A stretch of 64,000 nucleotides of DNA from Paramecium pentaurelia (taxonomy: Eukaryota > Ciliophora > Oligohymenophorea > Peniculida > Parameciidae), in NCBI GenBank assembly GCA_905183005.1, contig CAJJDO010000026.1:423717-487716 (forward strand), in the 5' to 3' direction. The notes under the pieces were generated by a model that ran no database searches, was not told where the DNA came from, and was given only the letters and a program-made list of their open reading frames with translations. A program made the translations under genes and the position numbers. Each line of letters opens with the position of its first letter. Positions within the stretch are counted from its first letter, which is position 1. This document shows positions 26,569 through 38,247 of this stretch, one piece after another.

Positions 26569-26623
26569 TCATTTTTAATATAAATCCATAATATTGATAG
26601 GTCCATTCGATTGATTTTTTTAT

Positions 26624-26654
<31 letters not shown>

Positions 26655-27571
26655 AAAGATGTTGTTAATAATTTAATTATTAATTATAAAAACCACTATT
26701 TTATTATTATCCCATATTAGATAAATAAGCATAATTTGAGTTCTTATTTGGTATTATTTATTAAGACTATTATGTCTATTAAGATTCTGATTTGTAGAGT
26801 GTAAGTATGTCTAAAGAAGGTAATGAATGGATAGGTTGATTAATATTAGGAGTTGCTTATATATATTCTGTGAAATCTTTTTCAGGTGACAATGAACGTG
26901 TAGTACCTTAATGAGTATTTTATCCTTAGTTTTCCTCAACTTATACAATAGGTTTTTTGACTCCAAAAAAGTCATCTTCAAAATCAATCAAATCGCCCAA
27001 TTTTACTTTAGGTTCCTCTACTTTTATTTCTTGCTAATTAAAATAATAAGGTTTAACTGCTCTAATTAAGTATATAAGATATATATTACGTTTTAGTCAG
27101 AATATATTATTATTTAGGATCAGGACATGATATTTAAGGTATGAATCTCTTTTTCACATACTTTTCCTATACAAATCTAATTAATGAATCTAGACCTTAA
27201 TTAATAGTAGGTTTGCTATTTAATTGATATTTGTAATTATTTACATATAATCTTTAGGCATTTTATTTTCCCAATATGAATTTGCAGTTCCATTACCAAT
27301 AGATTCCATAATATCAATATTTTCTTAATACCATCCATCTATATTAGTCGATCTTACTCTTGTAACACTAGGACCTAATGTTCTATGAGCTCCTAAAAAA
27401 TGAAAATAAAGTTTAACCTGCACAATCCATACAAATGAATATACCATAATCTAAACTAACCCAACGAGGTCCTTTTGTTGCACAATCAGCACAATTTAAA
27501 TTTTCTGGTCTCTTAAGAATTAAACCAAATATTTTTTCTTGTGCTTTCGCTGGTATGTATTATTTATTCAT
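26569..27571 (-). CDS. ArfGAP-domain protein with C-terminal polyglutamine
   Basis: 306 residues; introns 27393-27417, 27216-27244, 27062-27089 (25, 29, 28 nt). The N-terminal ArfGAP domain has the zinc finger CADCATKGPRWVSLDYGIFICMDC (CX2CX16CX2C) and the GAHRTLGPSVTRVRS segment with the catalytic Arg, so it should stimulate GTP hydrolysis by Arf GTPases in vesicle traffic. The tail is disordered (LIDFEDDFFGV, then Ser/Gln-rich) and ends in polyglutamine coded by consecutive TAA codons. Convergent with the PHD gene, 57 bp apart. Confidence 0.92.
26629..26652 (-). repeat. (TAA)8 microsatellite coding for polyglutamine
   Basis: Eight uninterrupted TTA units on the plus strand read as eight TAA codons in the ArfGAP gene. 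Under the ciliate code this is Q8; under the standard code it would be eight stops. Confidence 0.85.
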
Positions 27572-27639
27572 TTTATTTGAAATGATAAACTTCTATAAAT
27601 ATTTTAATGATTTTTTGAGCTTTAATGTTCTGAATTTTG

Positions 27640-29898
27640 ATGATCTATTCAATGTCCAAATTATAATAATACCTATCTGATCTTAAAACTCATTAAGAAG
27701 AAGAAATAGAAATATAGATCGATTATCCTAATAAACCAGAAAATAGTGATGATTCAGATGATGAATAGAATGAAATTCTTAATGAGATACTTAAATGTAT
27801 GTAAAAAGGATTGTCAGAAAAGGTATTTGACTTTGAGCTTGGCAATTCAATAAGATTGATAGATATTGATGATATGAATAAAAGTGCCCTTTATCTAGAT
27901 GCTTTGGCTTGGCTTTATTCCAATAGAGTGGACAGAACTTATGTGGAAAGTCTAAAATTAAAGGTTAATTTGTTAAGAGTTTATGACACTACTACCATCC
28001 CTAATGCTCCTCCTTCAAAGAAAAACAAACAATAATTAAATCAATAAATAACATAAAAAACTATTCATCTTAATCGAAATATGGAACTAAAAGAGATAAC
28101 AAAATATGGTGAATCAACTCTTGATTTCAAACCTTACACTCATCAATATGATACACTTCAGATAAATCCATTTTTTAATTAAACAAGTAAGTCTTTGGAT
28201 ATGCAAGACTTGACTACATTAATTATTTATAATCCTTAATTTGATGAGAATTTAGCAATTATTATAGATCCTGATTAATTATTAAAAGTAAATGAATAGA
28301 ATAAGTAAATTTTAACAGGTTTTATTAAGTTAGAAATTGATACATCAGTTTTAGATTATTCTAATTTAGTATCCAAATAATTCAAAATGAGTTTCAATGA
28401 AATTAATGATTTTAGAGAGAGATATAAATATTTACTTAACAAAAAAGATACTTAAACTGTCAAAATTGAAAAAAGTTAATAAATTGCAATTGAGAAATTT
28501 GTTAATGATTTTAGAGTTTATGATGAAAAATTGAAGTAGGCTTAATAAACTATAGATTAATAATAATAATCCTTATCTTAATTAAGTGTTGAAGAACAAT
28601 AATTCTTAAGTTTAAATTAGTAATACTAATAATAACTTAAGATTAATCCAACAGAAATAGATAATTATTAATAAGATATATAATTAAGAAAGAAAATTGA
28701 ATAATTGAATTTCGATTAGGAAATTTCAATTGATAATCAAAATTAGATTATAATTCCATAATTTGATAATAAAATTTAATAAATCAATTAAATGGATGTT
28801 GAAGAGTTTAATAATTAATTACCTGAATTAATGCCAGATCCTTTTACTGATGATTAATAAAATGACAATAATATTAATAATCCATAATTAACTGAAGAAC
28901 AGAGGCAATTGTAATAGGAATCATTTTAAATATATTAAGAAAAGAAAAAGAGATTATAGGAATAATTTTAAAAATAATAAAGAGAGGCAGCAGAAAAATA
29001 ATCATAAATTCAAGAAGAATTGAAATAACTTAGTTATTAATAACAATTTTAGGATATATTTAATGATGTAAATGTTCCAGTTGATGAATGGGATTTAGAA
29101 TAGGAAGAAGAATTTGATTAAGATTTAGCACCTTATGAAGAATAATAATAAATGTAGAAGAATAATAATCAATAATAACCAATTTAATAGCAATAAACAA
29201 ATGTTAAAAAGAAATAAAAGAAAGTATATCCAGATACATTTAATTTTGATGATGCAGCAGAATTAAATAGATTTCTTATTTTAAATACTGTTGGAAATAC
29301 ATAAAGAGATTTTGGTTAAAGAGAATTAACATTAAAATGCTTAGCTGATAATTTTTAGGATTTTGATTATTATAGATATTTTGAATACTTTACAAGGGAA
29401 TATACTGGATTTTTAGAAGAAGAGGAATAATAATTGCCTATTACTATTACAGAACCAGAAAGTTTTGGATTAGATGAAATACATATTTAAGTATAATTAG
29501 AAGAAACTAATTAAATGATAGAGACCTATTAGAATAATTTAGATTATTATGTATTACCTTTTAGAGTATAGGCTAACAATAATAATGAACCAATTACGAT
29601 TAAATAATTATAAGTGATTTTGGAAAGAGTTATTGATGAAATCAAAGGTCAAGTTGAATTTATAAAAATTGAAAAAACATTACCTTTGATAATGAATGAA
29701 AAGATAAGTAAAAGTAAATTATTTGCTGCACTTTTATTTGTTGCTAAAAATAAAGGATATAAATTAGAATAAAAAAATAAATCATTTAAAGATATTTTAA
29801 TTATAAAAAAAGAGAATATGTAAACAATTGAACTAGACAATGAAGATTAAAATCGAAATGAATCAAATATTGATGTAGCTATGTAAATTGAAAGATGA
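27640..29898 (+). CDS. Condensin complex subunit 2 (CAP-H / Barren kleisin)
   Basis: About 752 residues in one exon. Family hallmarks in order: LYLDALAWLYSNRVDRTYVES near the N-terminus, NRNMELKEITKYG...INPFFNQTSKSLD (the conserved 'PLFxKTS' region), a long Gln-rich middle, and a C-terminal winged-helix segment ISKSKLFAALLFVAKNKGYKLE followed by DILII. As the kleisin it links the SMC2-SMC4 heads and HEAT subunits for chromosome compaction. Start may be ATG 27640 or ATG 27652; an in-frame TGA sits just upstream (27631). Head-to-head with the ArfGAP gene, start codons 68 bp apart. Confidence 0.83.
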
Positions 29899-30052
29899 TT
29901 ATTATTAAATACTAAATTATATAATTAATTAATTATTCAATCAATATAAGAATGAAAATTCTTAAATTTCTTATGTTAATTTAATTAAGAGATTTATATT
30001 CCAAAATAATTGAAAATTGTATTTAAAAGTTAACAACTTTTAGAAGTCACTT

Positions 30053-31967
30053 TCATTTCTGAAGATTCCTCAATTTATTATACCATATTGATAATATCAT
30101 CAACTTGTATGAATAATCCCTCTAATTATTATATTTAAAAATACCTTCAAGAATGTATTACAATTATTCCAAAATGTATTAAGATGTTGGATCAGTTTAT
30201 TTAAATTCTTGAACCAAATTTTAATGCCATTCTCTTTATTCCTTATTTCGAAAAAAGAAATTCTGACGAGCCTTCTCAGCCACTTATCTTAATTTTTATA
30301 TTTTCTCTTGTCTTTAATTCTAATTTGCAGTAAAAGACCTTGATCTAATACTGGAAGTTAAGGGACGATCTTTATGTAAGGTTGTAACTAATTCAGTAAA
30401 TTTATCATTAAATTTCATTCTAGTTGTATAGAAATCTTATTATAAAAATGAATGATTACCTTAACATTATTTAACTAATTTAACTTCATTATTATTAATC
30501 TTCTAAATAAATTTTTCATTGTATTATTATTTTACAACTTTGTGTTATTATTTGTTTATATAACCTTATTATCTTGACAATTAAAGTTCAGGGAATTCTA
30601 ATTTTGAATAAATTTCATCCTCTTCACAAGTGGTAACATCATTAATCTTTTACGATATTCTTTCAACATAAGATTAAGGGGAAGCATTTCTAATACTCAA
30701 TTTTCTGGATTAGGTTTCATTTGCACGAGAATTTTGACATGTTTCTCTTGAATCCTCTTTTCTTAATCTTACTAATGGAGTATATGGTTTCAATAATTAT
30801 CCATCAATCATTGATATTATATACTCTCTATGTCCCTTACTTGTATTTAATTTATTGATATCAAAACTCTAATTTAATTTTTAAATAGATCCTTAATTAT
30901 TTCTTGCTATAAAAACCTCTCTCTAAGATTCTTTAATATTCTATTTATATTGTGCTTTGTCAATTCTACTTATTCTTTATTTTTCTCTATATTATTTAAA
31001 TAATAATATTACTTTTAATATTGTTATAAATAATTATCTACTTCACTTTATTGTAACGTAGATTCTTCTTTTCTAGGAGAGGATTTGGTAGAATTCATTT
31101 AACTAATATTTGATTTAGATTTATTTTTAAGTTTTCTTTTCATTTCTTTTAATTGAGCTAAATTTAATTGATTCATTTCTTATAATTTTGGGATATGATA
31201 ATTAAAATTATCAATTCTAATGATTAATAAATAATTAATTACATTTATTGAAATTCATCAAATTGATTTCTACTTCTTTTATATTAATCAAGATTCAACT
31301 TTTTTCTAAGATCCTAAATTAAATTTTAATATTTCAATGTTTTATCAGAACTAATAGTATCTGGTTCTTATGATAATTTCAATTTAAGATCATAAGATGC
31401 TGTAAGAACTTCATCTAGAATCTTTAAAGGTATTTATTTCCATTCAGAAATAGATGGTTACATTTTATCTAAAATTATATCATTTTTATTAATCTATTTT
31501 TTCCATTCATTGATGGTTTTTTATTTATCATCAAATTCTGAAGATTTAAGACGTTTTAGTTTATCTTTCTTATCATAAGTGTTATTTTCTACTTAATCTA
31601 CATATGTCTCAAATATATTTAAAAGTATCTATAATTAATTCAATTCAAGTTATTGCTATTTATTCATTCCATGTTTATTATTCTGTACATAAATCACTAA
31701 TTTTTTTAAATATTATAATTCTAATTTTATTTATGCTCTGCATTCATCCAATTTTGAAAATAAAATCCATTTAGTAGTAGTCTCTTTCTTAATAACTTTG
31801 TAAACTTTTTAGCAATCCTATAAATCTTACAATCTTAAATCTCTTGCGTCATAATGCTCAATTACTTTTTTCGTAATCTAATTTGCATCCTATATATTGT
31901 TTTCTTATTAATATCCATTTCTAAGCTTTGAAACAATTTTAACAGTTTATGTTTTGATACCACTCAT
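30053..31967 (-). CDS. Large coiled-coil protein, unknown
   Basis: 618 residues with introns 31217-31242 (26 nt) and, as best fit, 30836-30867 (32 nt). The N-terminal 250 residues are charged and helical (KKETTTKWILFSKLDECRAQ, SEFDDKQKTINEWKKQ), then Gln-rich coiled coil, a basic Ser-rich middle and a helical C-terminus. No named domain. The second intron position is the only one I found that keeps the frame; the surrounding exon (about 30870-30920) is therefore less certain. Confidence 0.65.
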
Positions 31968-32086
31968 AGTAACTGAAATATTAAAATATTTAATATTTAT
32001 ATATTAAATGGAGTATTTATATATTAAATGGAGACATCAAAATATACTTCTCCATACACTAAAATCTTATCAATTATTTTTAAATA

Positions 32087-32326
32087 ATGATGGCAACAAA
32101 AAGATTGGAGAGAACTCCTCCTTATTTAGAAAATCAAATATTCTATAACTTCTATAGAAAAGGCAAACTTGAAATTATGAAAAAACATTTATCTCAATAT
32201 TTGTTCTATTCATAACTTTGGAAGATATCTTATCTTTACAAGTATAAACAAACAATTCCATTTGAATTATTCAAATAAGAGATATCTAAATAATATCTAG
32301 TTGAATATATGAATATATATTTATGA
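32087..32326 (+). CDS. Small hypothetical protein
   Basis: 79 codons, no intron: MMATKRLERTPPYLENQIFYN..., basic and aromatic-rich, ending at TGA 32324. Its composition and the clean spacing between two real genes suggest a true small gene. No family recognised. Confidence 0.5.
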
Positions 32327-32545
32327 ACTATGTAAATTATGTGTATATTATCAATAATTAATCTTAAAGTACATTTGTTTTCATGAATAGATATACATTA
32401 ATTATAAAGATAAGTTCAATTGTAATTGCTTTTAATATATTATTTATATTGAATTGATAATAATTATTGTAATTAAATTATATCATTAATTGACATAAGA
32501 TGGTAATATAATGAATTCCACGTATTTTAGGCATCTCTTTTGAAT

Positions 32546-33498
32546 ATGGTTTAAGGATAACCAATAATTGAAGTCACATTAGATGGAATAGAGACTCGTA
32601 AACACACAAGATTTGTTGACAAATAATTAGGAGCTTTAAGATTACCAGTTTACACTGTAATTAGATTATTAATTCATTAGGGTGATGATGATATCTCAGG
32701 TGTAGTGGAAGTTAAGATGAATAAATAAAAAAAAATAGAACATCTAGGTATAAGAATTGAATTGGTGGGACGTATAGGTAAAAGTAAAATTCAATGATCA
32801 AGAAATTATTAATGATTAAAAACAGAGTTCAGATTTTATGTCTATGTCTAGAGAATTAGAACCTTAAGGAATCTTATTTGAAGACAAAGCATACAAATTT
32901 TAATTTTAGAAATTTGAAAAGTAGAATGAGAGTTATTATGGCAATACTGTGAGATTAAGATATTACTTAAAGATTTATATGACTAGAAGTTATGGTAAAG
33001 TATAAAAGGAAGTGGATTTTGCTGTTTTAATTCCATAACCAGAAATAGAAGAATAACCTTAAACATCATTAAAATTAGAAGTAAATATCAATTATTAAAT
33101 AGGTTGGTATTGAAGAATGTTTGCATATTGATTTTGAATATTTCAAAAGTAAATATCATTTAAGAGATGTTGTAACAGGAAAAGTTAATTTCTATTTAGT
33201 CAAAATCAAAATAAAATATATGGAATTATCAGTGATTAGAAAAGAATAATTTGGTCAAGGTCAATAATAATAAACAGATAATGAGACACTTGTAAAATAT
33301 GAATTAATGGATGGTTGTCCTTAAAAAGGAGAAGTCATTCCAATTAGATTATATTTAAGTGGAGTTGATGTGACACCATCTGTTAAGAATGTTAATGGTA
33401 AATTTAGTGTCAAATACATTCTAAATTTGATTTTAGTAGATGAAGATGATAGAAGATATTTTAAATAATAAGAGATAACAATTTATAGAAAAAAATGA
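32546..33498 (+). CDS. VPS26: VPS26 retromer subunit
   Basis: 299 residues; introns 32772-32802 (31 nt) and 33081-33102 (22 nt). The arrestin-like fold is recognised from IEHLGIRIELVGQI, FMSMSRELEPQG, NTVRLRYYLKIY, and the very conserved VGIEECLHIDFEYFKSKYH with VKIKIKYMELSVIRKE. Retromer retrieves receptors from endosomes; VPS26 binds VPS35 and sorting nexins. The N-terminus is slightly shorter than in animals; ATG 32546 is the first in-frame Met. Convergent with the next gene, 35 bp between stops. Confidence 0.93.
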
Positions 33499-33533
33499 TT
33501 TATTAATATCATTATAACACACATCTATATAAA

Positions 33534-35241
33534 TCATTATTATTATTATTTATTATACTATACTCTATTTTAATATTGAACTATGTCACTTAATGATCTA
33601 ATTCTATTTTCATATTCTCTTATCTAATTACTCTAACCCTATATTATTTAATCTATTTTCTCTGATAATCCACTATATATCTATTCTGCTAATCCTAAAA
33701 GGAATCTCTATGCATCCTCAACATTATTAGGATAATAAAATTAATAGAAGTTTTAATGTTATAACAATTATTAATGATACTATTATTATTGCATCATTTA
33801 ATATTAAATATTTTTGAATTCCTATTCATTTGATAAAATTGCTTCATTTGCATCTATAAATGAAGTATCTAATACTAATTCTTAAGATTATTCAGTAGGA
33901 CTTTATGAGAATCTATGATTATGACTTTGTGTTGTTGTAACTTAATCTTTGTTGTTTAAGTAAAATTATTGTAAAAAATGATATTGTTTATTTATTTTCT
34001 ACAATTTCTCTTAATATCTTAAATTAGAATTAATAAGTATTTAAATTTAATTCTAAATACATAAGAAATAAAAATTACTTCGAAATTATCACAACGTCTT
34101 TCAAGTTCATTATTGGTAGTTTCAAGTGCTTTATTTAATGTCATTTCTCTTTAATAATTCTTTTTCAGTTCTTCTAATGCTTTATCATATTATTTCAATT
34201 TATCTAATAAGTTTCCATCAGTTGCCTTTCTCATATCTTATGCTTAATAACTTTATCTTTTTGCATTTAATTCTTATATTATTATTGCTTAGCTAAGATT
34301 GAGTTTAGGAATTTCTTTAGAATTTTTAAACTTTTAATTTTCCTATTATGATTTAAAGTTCTCTTATTTAACTGGTAAAGGTGAAGCCAAAGGAGAATTA
34401 TCAACAGAAGACATAGCTTCAGATTCAGATGAATATAAATTTTCATCCTTATTCATTGCATAAAGAATATTTTGTTGAACTAAAAAATATAATAAATATA
34501 TGGTTACATTTAATTAATTGATGAGGTTATGGATCCATTTATTATTGTTATTATAAAATAACTTTATTTCCATTAGATGTTAAGGCTGCATTCTTTAATG
34601 AGATAAGATTAGTAATTAATTTCTAATTTAAAAATAAAATTTACTAGATTTAAGCCTTGTAATTGTTTTTTTTCAGCTTCAATTTTTTTATTCTTTTTAA
34701 TTTATAATATTAAGAGTTCATTTAATATTTCAATCTTATCATGAAATTCTTTATTGATTTTGTTAATATCAGTAATTTATTTATATTTAATAAGAATACC
34801 AGACTATTCATCAAATTCTGGCTTTAAGAATTCCAATTTGCATAATTAAGATTCAGCCTTGCTTAAATTATTTTATAATGTTGTAATTTTGTTTTGAAGT
34901 GATACAATTAATTCTTTTTCATGTCTTTATGCTTCTTCAGTGATTTATTAATTGATTAATACTTAGTTTTATGCTTAATTTCTTTCAATTATAAGTTTCT
35001 CTATTTATGAGTTTAATTTGGCATTTTCTTCTTGAAGATTCTTGAGGACCATTAGTAATGCCTTATTTTACTCATCGTTATTTTAAGGAGTCATTATTTT
35101 TAAGGCTTTTTTGTTGAGTTGAAGGAGATTATTAAGCTCCTTGAGTTAATCATTCAATTGTTTGTTTTCTTATTTCAAATAATCAATAAGTTCTTAATGT
35201 GAATTGTTAGTAATGTATTAATAAGTATTGGTGGATTTCAT
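33534..35241 (-). CDS. Coiled-coil protein with Gln-rich tail
   Basis: 543 residues; introns 34623-34644, 34480-34507, 34053-34078 (22, 28, 26 nt), exon sum divisible by three. Residues 10-220 are almost continuous heptad-like coiled coil (LNDQLKELNNLLQLNKKALK and on), then a Ser/Pro linker, a second coil (LDKLKQYDKALEELKKNYQ) and a Gln-rich C-terminus. Likely structural, perhaps basal-body or cytoskeletal, but that is inference. Confidence 0.75.
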
Positions 35242-35339
35242 AATAATAATTATATTAATGATAAAGACTTAATGTTGGATTAAGCAATAAAGTATATGAT
35301 TGAACAAAAGAATTTGTATTTATAAAATATATGTATAAT

Positions 35340-36066
35340 TCATATTACTTCTGCCTCTACCACAAACATATTAAATATAGCCAAAAACACACTATATTTA
35401 GCAACTTTTTCTTTAGATATAATTTACAATCCCTCTTCTTTAAGCATGATTTCGAAATCCTTTTCATAAGTAATACTCCCAAAATCTATTGTTGTGATGT
35501 ATTTTAAGTGTGGCTTAATTTTTTCAAGAATCACTGTTTTATAGTTTCTATAAGGTTCCAAAGTCAATAAAAAAAAGATAGAACCTCCTTTGCTCAATCT
35601 TTGTTTTGCAATTCTCAATGCTCGTATTCTATCGGGCATTATCATGAAAGATGAAGAAAAAATCACAGCCTCATATTGTTCTTTTGAATTTTCTAAATCA
35701 TAAAAGTTTTATTCTCTTATCTCTACATTCTCATTTTATTTGAATGTTTGTCTTGCATATCTAGGATTTTAATATTTAATCATACCTCAAATAATTTGTA
35801 TCTATGTCTATTCCTACTACACGAATTCTTGAAGGAATCCTATTTATTATCTATTTCATGGGATGTCCAGTACCTACTCCAACATCTAAGATTCTTTTAA
35901 CATTTGACATCTTTTTCTCCAATCTATCGCACATCATTACGTAAGTCCATCTAAATATTTATTACTTATTATACTTTGTGTAGAATCTACTGTACAATAA
36001 ATTGTATATGTAGACAGGTAAGTAACTCAAAATGCTGATAAAAAATCCAATAATCTTTGCTAACAT
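35340..36066 (-). CDS. Class I SAM-dependent methyltransferase, membrane-anchored
   Basis: 233 residues with one 25-nt intron (35761-35785). A hydrophobic N-terminus (MLAKIIGFFISILSYLPVYI) suggests a membrane anchor; motif I is ILDVGVGTGHP and the acidic motif II is VVGIDID, followed by YEAVIFSSSFMIMPD and a GGSIFFLLTLE strand, as in Rossmann-type methyltransferases. TAA at 35421-35423 is read as Gln, so the protein is longer than a standard-code reading suggests. Substrate unknown, possibly a lipid or small molecule. Confidence 0.85.
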
Positions 36067-36764
36067 CTCTAATAAAATATATTATTAAGTTTAACAATTC
36101 ACATGGACATTTAATTGTCAATTTTATTACATTTAGATAGTCATCAATGACACGTCATTTATATGCAAATATGTAATTAAATTAAGATTAATTTTGTTAT
36201 TTATTTATTATTTATTTATTTAATAACTAAATATATAATTTTTTGCACACTATTCATATTAATTAATGAATATCCATTTACAATACTATTAAAACAATCA
36301 TATTTTAATTAAATACTTTATTATCCTCCTTTTTTAAGGTTTACCTAAGTAATATAAACTTTTAGTTATTAATAATTTTAATTAATATATTTTACCCCCA
36401 TGGCAATTTTTGAGAATAAAATATTTACTACCCAAGATTAATTTATAGACTATTCTATAAATATCAAAGTTAAATGAGTTTTATTCACATTATATTAAAA
36501 TTATTATACAACAAATTAGTTATTCAATTAGATAATCAGTTTGTATAAAAGATGAAATAAAAATAAACTATCTTTAATAACTATATGTTAGAGTGAGTAA
36601 ATAAAAACTATTGATTGAAATATAAAGTGAATTGCAATCTATCAGTATGGGGCTTATTAAAGATTAAATACCTTAAAAATCCTAATATATTATAATACTC
36701 TCCTTAATACTATACATGAACAATCAATATTGCTAACTTAAAGACTTAAATTCTATTTGAGTTT
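36067..36764. other. Intergenic AT-rich spacer
   Basis: No reading frame, repeat or motif I can support, apart from homopolymeric and dinucleotide AT tracts. Confidence 0.5.
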
Positions 36765-36972
36765 ATGAATGATGATCAATATCCAATATTCCTATTTTCG
36801 TTTTTAGTAATACATTTAGGAAAACAATATATAACCTAAATTAAATATAATAGATGGATTGATATTTTTAATTATTATAAACATGAAATATATGATTTAT
36901 TACATAAGTATAACAATAATATTTTAAAGATTTTATTGAGATATCAACAAATAAATATCAATAAAATTATTT

Positions 36973-37342
36973 ATGAAATAAAGGAATTATTTATTCAAAA
37001 GGGTTTTAAGAATTTTAAAATCAACTTTTAGATTATTAAATGATAAATTTGTTATTAAGATGATCTAACATTCTTTAATTTTGAAAGAAATATATAGGAA
37101 TATTTAAATGATGTACAATAATCTAACTGTCTATTTATGATTGAGTTAAGCAACCAAATTAGATGATAAAAGCAAAGAATAGATTAAAGATTTAATCAAT
37201 TATTTAAGAAATATAATTTGACTCAATCTCAAATAACAAGAATATGTTATTTAATACATTAAAAATTATGTTTTATTATACTCATATAAATTAAATAGAT
37301 GAGATATCAGAATTAATAATTTAAGTTAATTATTTTTATTGA
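36973..37342 (+). CDS. Possible small helical protein
   Basis: Provisional model of 115 residues with intron 37129-37150 (22 nt): MKQRNYLFKRVLRILKSTFR..., basic and helical, TGA at 37340. An alternative plus-strand start at 36765 lies in another frame, and a minus-strand frame over the same bases is open too, so the choice is weak. Convergent with the MPN gene. Confidence 0.35.
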
Positions 37343-37374
37343 ATTGATTATAATATATTATTTTTATTATTTTA

Positions 37375-38226
37375 TCAATTTTATTATTTATTTCTTTATA
37401 CATCTAACTTTAAAATAGCACAATAATAACTAATTATTAATAGCTTAAAGTAATCCTATTCAATATTTTATTGGTGAATCTAAGGAAATGAAATAAGCAC
37501 TTCATTTATCTTTTATAAAGCTAAAGGATCATTTATAATTTATGGATCATCTAATTATTATAGTAATTTTTATAACATTTTCTATAAGGATTATACAAAT
37601 TATATAATACTTCTAAGAAAGTAATCATTTAAAGTTATGAATTAACTCTTAAGTCAAAATTTTTATTAGATTATGAATTTTGTTATGAAAACAATGATGT
37701 AATGCCTATCATCTCTTCTGATTGGGGTTCAATCTTACTTTAGGATATTTACATTTTATTATTTTCAAGTTCAAATAAATTTGTTTAAGTACTAAATGGA
37801 TCAAAGCATAATAAATATTTAAAGAAAGATGTTTAATTTTCTGATATTTCTGCTTCAGCTAAATTTTATAATTATGTATGTAATTTTAAATAATTATTTG
37901 GATTATTATCTGTAATATACCATCCTATTATATCTATTATTAATTTAACCTACAATATCCAAATTTTTAAAGAGATTCCATTTATCTCCTTTTAAACGTA
38001 ATTATTATCTTTCCTTTAAAAATTCAATTTCCACATGAGTTAATTCACCTTAACCTGAATAACTAATCTCAAAGGAATCCAAGATATCAGTCTTATTAAT
38101 CTTGGCATTGTAAAAACCCAGTAATATACCAGCATGAATAGTTTTACTAGGGAAATTGACTTTGTTAGTCAATATTTATGAGGAAATGCTTAATAGCACT
38201 TATGGATGTACATTAGTTTATTACAT
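37375..38226 (-). CDS. MPN-domain protein, CSN6-like
   Basis: 265 residues; introns 37925-37949 (25 nt) and 37582-37610 (29 nt). VHPQVLLSISSQ at the N-terminus, ILLGFYNAKINKTDILDSFE and LDIVGWYIT follow the MPN pattern. The JAMM zinc motif (HxHx7SxxD) is absent, as in non-catalytic MPN proteins such as CSN6, Rpn8 and eIF3f. The C-terminal helices (LQKINEVLISFPQI) fit the scaffold role. CSN6 seems closest because of the VHPxVLLSIS and GWYIT segments; eIF3f or Rpn8 are possible. The start codon is 21 bp from that of the divergent kinase gene. Confidence 0.78.
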
Positions 38227-38247
38227 TAAAATTTATATATTTTAATA
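38227..38247. promoter_or_regulatory. 21-bp bidirectional intergenic region
   Basis: These 21 bases are all that lie between the divergent start codons of the MPN gene (minus) and the kinase gene (plus). Any core promoter for both must lie here or reach into the coding regions. The stretch is nearly pure A/T. Confidence 0.6.

Noticed and set aside
26629..26652. Run of eight stop codons ending the ArfGAP gene
   Set aside because: TAA is glutamine here; the frame continues to TGA at 26569.
36640..37374. Very long minus-strand open frame running on beyond the MPN gene
   Set aside because: The MPN protein leaves this frame through a 29-nt intron and ends at 37375; the rest of the open frame has biased, hydrophobic, non-domain composition.
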